A stretch of DNA of 7,561 bases. Source: an uncultured Clostridia bacterium (GTDB taxonomy: Bacteria; Bacillota; Clostridia; Oscillospirales; Ruminococcaceae). Numbering within the stretch: position 1 is the first letter of the stretch; every line of letters begins with the position of its first letter. The notes under the pieces were generated by a model that saw nothing but the letters and a program-made list of their open reading frames with translations, made no database searches and was not told the origin of the DNA. The position numbers and the translations under genes were made by a program. Below are positions 1 to 4,849 of the stretch, piece by piece. Location of the stretch: assembly GCA_947165805.1 (NCBI GenBank), contig CAMVBT010000120.1:1-7561 (forward strand), read 5' to 3'.

Positions 1-90
1 GGTGGCGATGGGCGGTGGGCCGGCGGAGTGGAGGGCCGGTAGGGGCAGCGGGAACCGGGCGCCGGCCCAACCGCGGGTCCCCCCGGTCTC
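1..90. other. Very GC-rich leader with no assignable gene
   Basis: By hand count 73 of these 90 bases are G or C, and the first 60 are strongly G-rich on the + strand. From about position 91 the sequence becomes A-richer and looks like an ordinary ribosome-binding leader. One + frame stays open from position 2 to a TGA at 122-124, which would overlap the next start as ATGA. Its translation is low-complexity Gly/Pro/Arg/Ala and does not resemble the end of a solute-binding protein, the expected upstream neighbour. No -10/-35 promoter pair is visible. It may be an unusual intergenic segment or a wrongly joined sequence end. Confidence 0.5.
17..68. repeat. Inverted repeat in the GC-rich leader
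   Basis: GGGCCGGC at 17-24 is perfectly complementary to GCCGGCCC at 61-68. A second copy of GGGCCGG at 33-39 can compete for the same right arm at 62-68. CCGGT at 36-40 also matches ACCGG at 54-58 in inverted orientation. The RNA or DNA could therefore fold in alternative GC-only stems upstream of the first permease. In sequence this GC-rich, such short matches arise easily by chance, so a regulatory role is not established. Confidence 0.4.
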
Positions 91-120
91 GAGCGCAAGC
101 GACGAAGAAAGGGTGAGAGA

Positions 121-1635
121 ATGAGCAAGCTGACGGAACTGGAATATCTGGGTCTGCCGCCGATGAAGCGGAAGCTGTACAATGCGGGGCAATTCTTTGT
201 GAGGCTGCCGGGCAATGTGCTGAACTTCCTGAAAAAGATACCGCTGGGTATCTGGAAGGCGATATGCGCCGTGGGGAGGTTCTTCGCGGGCATAGGAAAG
301 ATATTCGCGGACGGGGACTGGAAAACGAGACTGTCCTTTCTTGTTATGGGCTTCGGGCAGTTCTTCCGGCATCAGATAGGCAGGGGGATACTCTTCCTGC
401 TCATGGAGGGTCTGTTCATCTGGTTCATGTGCGCGATGGGCGGAGGCTATCTGTACGGACTCAAAGACCTCGGCACGCAGGCGACGATAAAGACGCTCAA
501 CGATTACGGCCTCGAAGTCGTCACATACAAGGACAACAGCCTTAAGATACTGCTGTACGGCGTGCTTACGATCTTCATTGTAGTCGGCTTCATCTACACA
601 TGGCTCATAAACATTCGCCAGAACTACACCGCGCAGAAGCTCATCGAAAAGGGCGTGCGCCCGAAGTCGTTCAAAAACGACCTCAAGTCCCTCACCGACG
701 AGCAGTACTACAAGACCCTGCTTGCGGTGCCGCTGCTTGGTATAACGCTGTTCACCGTGCTCCCGATCTTCTTCATGATCCTGATAGCGTTCACCAACTA
801 CGACTACTCGCATCTGCCTCCCGACAAGCTGTTCGGGTGGGTAGGTCTGGAGAATTTCCGGACTATTCTTGCGACCGACGCGTCGGGCTCCGACAAGTTC
901 GCCTATACGTTCCGCGAGATACTTATATGGACTATGATATGGGCTCTTGTGGCGACATTCTCGAACTACTTCCTCGGAATGTTCGTTGCTATCTGCATCA
1001 ACCGCAAGGGCATCAAATTCAAGAAAGTCTTCCGCACCGCGCTCGTTATGACGATAGCCATTCCGCAGTTCGTTTCGCTGCTGCTGGTATCGAAGATGTT
1101 CTCCGACGAGGGCATCGTAAACAACATACTGCTGCAATTGGGGTGGATAAGCGATAAGATCGGCTTCTGGACTACGCAGGACATGGCGCGCATAATGGTG
1201 CTCGTCGTGAATCTGTGGGTCGGCATACCGTACCTTATGCTCATCGCTACCGGCGTCCTGATGAACATACCCGCCGACCTCTACGAGAGCGCGAAGATCG
1301 ACGGAGCCTCGGGCATTAAGCAGTTCACGAAGATAACGCTGCCGTATATGCTGTTCGTGACGGGTCCGTACCTGCTGACCAGCTTCACGGCGAACATAAA
1401 CAACTTCAACGTCATCTACCTGCTGACCGCGGGCGCGCCGAAGACAATGGAATTCCAGGGCGGCGCGGGAGGCACCGATCTGCTCATCACATGGCTCTAT
1501 ACGCTGACCGTCACCAACAACGACTACAAGATAGCGGCGGTAATCGGTATCCTCGTATTTATCGTCGTGGCGGTCATCTCGCTCATAGTTTATAACGTTT
1601 CGCCCGCTATGAAGAATGAGGAGGATTTCCAGTGA
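121..1635 (+). CDS. MalF-type sugar ABC transporter permease
   Basis: This is one of two membrane subunits of an ABC importer for an oligosaccharide. The 504-residue product has about eight hydrophobic segments (near 89-107, 141-165, 199-224, 264-293, 303-325, 357-380, 408-430 and 470-492), the number known for MalF. The cytoplasmic EAA loop that docks on the ATPase is clear: Glu389, Ala391, Asp394, Gly395 and Ala396 within YESAKIDGAS, followed by Leu-Pro at 407-408. The first ~85 residues form a basic, aromatic, amphipathic cytoplasmic extension absent from short MalF-like proteins but, from memory, common in Firmicutes homologues. The ATG at 121 has a modest AAAGGG site at 108-113. The stop overlaps the start of the next permease, so the two are probably translationally coupled. 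Class assignment is firm. The substrate is not: MalF, MdxF and GanP-like proteins share this architecture. Confidence 0.93.
   Translation: MSKLTELEYLGLPPMKRKLYNAGQFFVRLPGNVLNFLKKIPLGIWKAICAVGRFFAGIGKIFADGDWKTRLSFLVMGFGQFFRHQIGRGILFLLMEGLFIWFMCAMGGGYLYGLKDLGTQATIKTLNDYGLEVVTYKDNSLKILLYGVLTIFIVVGFIYTWLINIRQNYTAQKLIEKGVRPKSFKNDLKSLTDEQYYKTLLAVPLLGITLFTVLPIFFMILIAFTNYDYSHLPPDKLFGWVGLENFRTILATDASGSDKFAYTFREILIWTMIWALVATFSNYFLGMFVAICINRKGIKFKKVFRTALVMTIAIPQFVSLLLVSKMFSDEGIVNNILLQLGWISDKIGFWTTQDMARIMVLVVNLWVGIPYLMLIATGVLMNIPADLYESAKIDGASGIKQFTKITLPYMLFVTGPYLLTSFTANINNFNVIYLLTAGAPKTMEFQGGAGGTDLLITWLYTLTVTNNDYKIAAVIGILVFIVVAVISLIVYNVSPAMKNEEDFQ
1619..1624 (+). promoter_or_regulatory. Ribosome binding site fixing a GTG start
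   Basis: A perfect AGGAGG lies 7 bases before the GTG at 1632 and inside the last codons of the upstream permease. It supports the GTG start, with a GTGA start/stop overlap, over any later ATG, and implies coupled synthesis of the two permease subunits. Confidence 0.85.
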
Positions 1636-2495
1636 GTAAGAAGAAATACACCAGCAAATCGGGAAAGGAGCGCGCGGTACGCATCGCTATCTACATATTC
1701 CTTACGGTGCTGTGCGTTATCTGGCTCATCCCGTTCGTTTACCTGATCTTCCAGGCGTTCCGCGGCGAGTCCACCTCAATGGTCACCTATGTGTTCCCGA
1801 AGGAGTGGTCGTTCAAGAATTTCATATTCCTGACCGAGAAAACGCCGTTCTGGCATTGGTATCTCAATACTCTGATAATCGCGCTTTTCAACGCCGTGCT
1901 CCAGTCCGCGATAGTGCTGTGCGTGGCGTATGCGCTGTCGAGAATGAGGTTCAAGGGACGCAAGCTCCTGATGAACTTTATGCTCGTGCTCGGAATGTTC
2001 CCGGGCTTCCTGTCGATGATAGCTACATACTTTATCTTAAAGCTGTTCGGACTTACAAGCGAGAACGCCGTGCCGGGGCTGATACTCATTTACGCGGCGA
2101 GCTCCGGAATGGGCTACTACATCGCGAAGGGCTTCTTCGACACAATACCGAAATCGCTGGACGAGGCGGCGCGCATTGACGGCGCTTCGAGAGCGAGGGT
2201 ATTCTTCCGCATAATCATGCCTATGGCGAAGCCTATCATCATCTACACGATAATGATGGCTTTCATAGCTCCGTGGGGCGATTTCATGTACGCTTCGCTG
2301 ATAACGTTCGGACATGAGGAGGCGTACAACGTCGCGGTCGGTCTGTACAAGTGGCTCGACAAGGAGCACATCAGCAACTACTTCACGGTATTCTGCGCCG
2401 GCGGACTTCTGGTATCCGTACCGATAACCGCGCTGTTCATGTCGCTGCAGAAGTACTATGTGGAAGGTGTCACCGGAGGAGCGGTCAAGGGTTAA
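1632..2495 (+). CDS. MalG-type sugar ABC transporter permease
   Basis: This is the second membrane subunit, expected to pair with the preceding MalF-type protein. At 287 residues it is the normal size for MalG/GanQ-like permeases. It has about six hydrophobic segments (roughly 17-41, 75-100, 110-138, 143-165, 200-220 and 256-275). The EAA loop is near canonical: EAARIDGAS at 178-186, with Gly184 the invariant glycine, ending in Met-Pro at 196-197. The C-terminus reads QKYYVEGVTGGAVKG, the typical MalG ending. Translation starts at GTG 1632 behind a perfect AGGAGG and overlaps the upstream stop by four bases. A 39-base gap without a terminator leads to the ATPase gene. Substrate cannot be read from the permease itself. 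Confidence 0.95.
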   Translation: MSKKKYTSKSGKERAVRIAIYIFLTVLCVIWLIPFVYLIFQAFRGESTSMVTYVFPKEWSFKNFIFLTEKTPFWHWYLNTLIIALFNAVLQSAIVLCVAYALSRMRFKGRKLLMNFMLVLGMFPGFLSMIATYFILKLFGLTSENAVPGLILIYAASSGMGYYIAKGFFDTIPKSLDEAARIDGASRARVFFRIIMPMAKPIIIYTIMMAFIAPWGDFMYASLITFGHEEAYNVAVGLYKWLDKEHISNYFTVFCAGGLLVSVPITALFMSLQKYYVEGVTGGAVKG

Positions 2496-2534
2496 ACCGC
2501 ATACATTCGATAACGTGATGATAAGGAGCATATT

Positions 2535-3755
2535 ATGGCAGAGGTAAAACTCACTAACGTAAAGAAGCAGTACGATAACGGCTTTGTAGCCGTCCACGAC
2601 TTCAATCTTGAGATAAAGGACAAGGAGTTCATAGTGCTCGTAGGACCCTCGGGCTGCGGCAAGTCCACAACCCTGCGCATGATCGCGGGACTGGAGGATA
2701 TAAGCGGCGGCGAGATAATGATCGGCGAGAATGTCGTAAACGACATGGAGCCCAAGGACAGGGACATAGCAATGGTATTCCAGAACTATGCCCTCTACCC
2801 GCACATGAGCGTTTATGAGAACATCGCGTTCGGTCTGCGCCTGCGCAGGCTCCCGAATGACGAGATTCACAAGAAGGTCTGCGAGGCGGCGGAGATACTC
2901 GGCATAACCGAGCTTTTAGGCCGCAAGCCCAAGCAGCTCTCCGGCGGTCAGAGACAGCGTGTCGCGATAGGACGAGCGATCGTAAGAATACCGAAGGTGT
3001 TCCTCATGGACGAGCCGCTCTCGAACCTCGACGCGAAGCTCAGAAATCAGATGCGCGCGGAGATAATCCTCCTGCGCGAGAAGATACAGACGACCTTCGT
3101 GTATGTAACGCACGACCAGACCGAGGCTATGACGCTCGGCGACCGGATAGTCATAATGAAGGACGGCTATGTTATGCAGGTCGGCACGCCGCAGGAGCTC
3201 TTCAATCACCCGGCGAACCTGTTCGTTGCGGGCTTCATCGGCACGCCGCAGATGAACTTCTTCGACGCGAAGCTCACAAAGGACGGCGGAAAGTACACCG
3301 CCGTAGTTGAGAACGCGAAGATAAAGCTGCCGGACTACATCTGCGAGGCGCTTTCAAAGAAGGGCAAGCTGCCCGATACCGTGACCCTCGGCGCGCGCCC
3401 CGAGAATCTGATACTCTGCGCGGACGGCACCGAGAACGCTATCTCCGCGGAGATACAGGTAACGGAAATGATGGGCAGCGAAATACATATCCACGCAAAG
3501 ACCGCGGCCGGCAAGCCCGTTATCCTGCGTGTGCAGATAGCGGATATGACCGACGAGGAGCAGCTGGAGCTCATAAAGAAAAAGCATTTCTCGTTCACTG
3601 TCCGTGAGCGCACCGTCAATATCTTCGACCCCGGCGACGGCAGAAATCTCGCCGTGGAGAACGCGGCAGCCGTTCCGCAGAAGGCGGAGACGCCGGTGAA
3701 CACAGATGATCTCGGCAAAAAGAAGAAAAAGAAGGATAAAAAGGACAAGAGCTGA
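2535..3755 (+). CDS. Sugar ABC transporter ATPase, MsmX/UgpC/MalK type
   Basis: This is the nucleotide-binding subunit that powers the importer from the cytoplasmic side. All catalytic motifs are intact: Walker A GPSGCGKST at 37-45, Q-loop Gln83 in FQNYALYPHMS, signature LSGGQ at 135-139, Walker B VFLMDE at 155-160 with catalytic Glu160, D-loop SNLD at 163-166 and H-loop His193. A TOBE-type C-terminal region follows (about 240-370), as in MsmX and MalK. The protein is 406 residues, about 35-40 longer than typical MsmX, because a tail from about 375 ends in six consecutive lysines (395-400) and further Lys/Asp. Start ATG 2535 has AAGGAG at 2523-2528. MsmX-type ATPases in Bacillus are often encoded away from the permeases and shared by several importers. 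Here the gene is directly linked, suggesting a dedicated partner, though sharing is possible. Confidence 0.96.
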   Translation: MAEVKLTNVKKQYDNGFVAVHDFNLEIKDKEFIVLVGPSGCGKSTTLRMIAGLEDISGGEIMIGENVVNDMEPKDRDIAMVFQNYALYPHMSVYENIAFGLRLRRLPNDEIHKKVCEAAEILGITELLGRKPKQLSGGQRQRVAIGRAIVRIPKVFLMDEPLSNLDAKLRNQMRAEIILLREKIQTTFVYVTHDQTEAMTLGDRIVIMKDGYVMQVGTPQELFNHPANLFVAGFIGTPQMNFFDAKLTKDGGKYTAVVENAKIKLPDYICEALSKKGKLPDTVTLGARPENLILCADGTENAISAEIQVTEMMGSEIHIHAKTAAGKPVILRVQIADMTDEEQLELIKKKHFSFTVRERTVNIFDPGDGRNLAVENAAAVPQKAETPVNTDDLGKKKKKKDKKDKS

Positions 3756-3781
3756 TCTATCCGGTATTTTTAGGGAGAAAG

Positions 3782-4798
3782 ATGAACACTGATATAAAGC
3801 AGGGCAAGGCCGCCCAGCTCGACGATATCGCGAAGGCGCTCGGCATCTCGAAAACGACCGTCTCGCGCGCGATATCCGGCAAGGGCAGGGTGAGCGCGGC
3901 TACCCGACAGCGGGTGCTGAACTGCATCAAGGAAATGAATTATTCCCCGAATATGATAGCCAAGAGCTTTTCGGAGAACAAGACATACAATATAGGCGTG
4001 GTCATGCCCATGGATGATATCGAGACCGAGGCTCCGTTCTTCCAGACCTGTCTGATGAGCATTTCCAAGTGCTGTGCGCTCCGCGGCTACGATACCGTGG
4101 TCATCGGCGCGGAGAAGAACGATCTCTCGCAGCTGAGGCGCGTGCTCGACAGCCGTAAGGCGGACGGCGTGATAATCATGCGCCCGCTTCAGGACGGGAG
4201 CATGGAGGCTCTTCTTTCGGAAAAGAAAATGCCCTATGTCACCATAGGACAGAGCACCGACCCGGACGCGTTCATAGTGGACAGCGCTCACAAGGACGGC
4301 TGCAGCGAGCTGACGGCGTATCTGCTGATGAACAACAGGCCGGAAGAGGTCGGACTTGTGCTGGGAGACATGGGACAGACCGTGAACCGCAGCCGCTATG
4401 AGGGCTTCGTGAAGGCCTTCGAGAATTCCGGCTCTCCGGTGTCCGCGAGGAACATATTTATCGGCGTCAAGAGCGGGATACAGCTCCGCGCGGCGGTGGA
4501 GGAACTGGTGCGCACGGGCTGTTCCTGTCTGCTGTGCGGCGACGATATGCTGTGCATGGACACCGTGAATATCCTTGCCGCAATGGGCAAAAGCATACCG
4601 CAGGATATACGCATAGCGTCGTTCTACAACAGTATGTATCTCGATATGTACGCCCCGCCCATAACCGCGCTCAAGTTCAAGGCAAGCGAGCTCGGCTCCG
4701 CGACCGCGTCCCTGCTGCTCGATCTTATCGAGGGCAAGGATATCCCGCGCGAGACCATTCTCGGCTTTGAGATGCTCATACGCAGATCAACAATGTGA
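3782..4798 (+). CDS. LacI-family transcriptional regulator
   Basis: This is a 338-residue DNA-binding sugar sensor, probably controlling this cluster. The N-terminal helix-turn-helix spans about 13-32 (DDIAKALGISKTTVSRAIS), followed by the family's VSAATRQRV segment at 37-45. The hinge region YSPNMIAKSF lies at 54-63, where Phe63 occupies the position usually held by the minor-groove-inserting leucine. A periplasmic-binding-protein-like ligand domain runs from about 69 to 330 and includes NRSRYEGF at 202-209 and a C-terminal LIRRST ending typical of the family. The usual Gly-Phe/Tyr-Asp-Asp effector-pocket motif is replaced by Ser-Phe-Tyr-Asn at 280-283. Start ATG 3782 has AGGGAG at 3772-3777. 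The gene lies 26 bases after the ATPase with no terminator, so it is probably co-transcribed and autoregulated. Repressor versus activator role and the ligand are unknown. Confidence 0.93.
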   Translation: MNTDIKQGKAAQLDDIAKALGISKTTVSRAISGKGRVSAATRQRVLNCIKEMNYSPNMIAKSFSENKTYNIGVVMPMDDIETEAPFFQTCLMSISKCCALRGYDTVVIGAEKNDLSQLRRVLDSRKADGVIIMRPLQDGSMEALLSEKKMPYVTIGQSTDPDAFIVDSAHKDGCSELTAYLLMNNRPEEVGLVLGDMGQTVNRSRYEGFVKAFENSGSPVSARNIFIGVKSGIQLRAAVEELVRTGCSCLLCGDDMLCMDTVNILAAMGKSIPQDIRIASFYNSMYLDMYAPPITALKFKASELGSATASLLLDLIEGKDIPRETILGFEMLIRRSTM

Positions 4799-4803
4799 TA
4801 CCG

Positions 4804-4830
4804 GCGGCTGCCGAAGATAAAGGCAGCCGC
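4804..4830 (+). other. Perfect 9-bp hairpin before the GH2 gene
   Basis: GCGGCTGCC at 4804-4812 pairs perfectly with GGCAGCCGC at 4822-4830 around the 9-base A-rich loop GAAGATAAA. It starts 5 bases after the regulator's stop and ends 9 bases before the GH2 ribosome site (AAGGAG, 4840-4845). The following bases TCGATTTATAA are only weakly T-rich, so a strong intrinsic terminator is unlikely. It could be a leaky terminator or attenuator, an mRNA-processing or stability element, or, as a dyad, a protein-binding site. Confidence 0.6.
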
Positions 4831-4849
4831 TCGATTTATAAGGAGATCT

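Noticed and set aside
84..112. LacI-type operator near the CTCGAG/GAGCGCAAGC segment upstream of the first gene
   Set aside because: Apart from the 6-base palindrome CTCGAG, the arms do not match as an extended inverted repeat with a central CG, so no operator call is justified.
2..124. Open frame running into the first permease start with an ATGA overlap, possibly the end of an upstream gene
   Set aside because: The translation is low-complexity Gly/Pro/Arg/Ala, has no similarity I recognise to a solute-binding protein, and other frames are also largely open because the DNA is so GC-rich.
2496..2534. Possible promoter before the ATPase gene
   Set aside because: The 39-base gap has some A/T-rich sequence but no convincing -35/-10 pair at proper spacing. 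It mainly contains the ribosome binding site.
2037..2870. 277-codon open frame on the - strand
   Set aside because: It lies antisense across the end of the MalG-type gene and the start of the ATPase, both with intact family motifs. Its translation resembles no known domain, so it is a shadow of codon bias.
3770..4291. 173-codon open frame on the - strand over the regulator
   Set aside because: It is antisense to the helix-turn-helix and ligand domain of a well-supported LacI-type gene and has no recognisable motif.
4799..4849. Strong intrinsic terminator separating the GH2 gene from the upstream operon
   Set aside because: The hairpin is real, but only short broken T stretches follow (TCGATTTAT), so full termination is not supported. 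It is listed as a hairpin of uncertain role.
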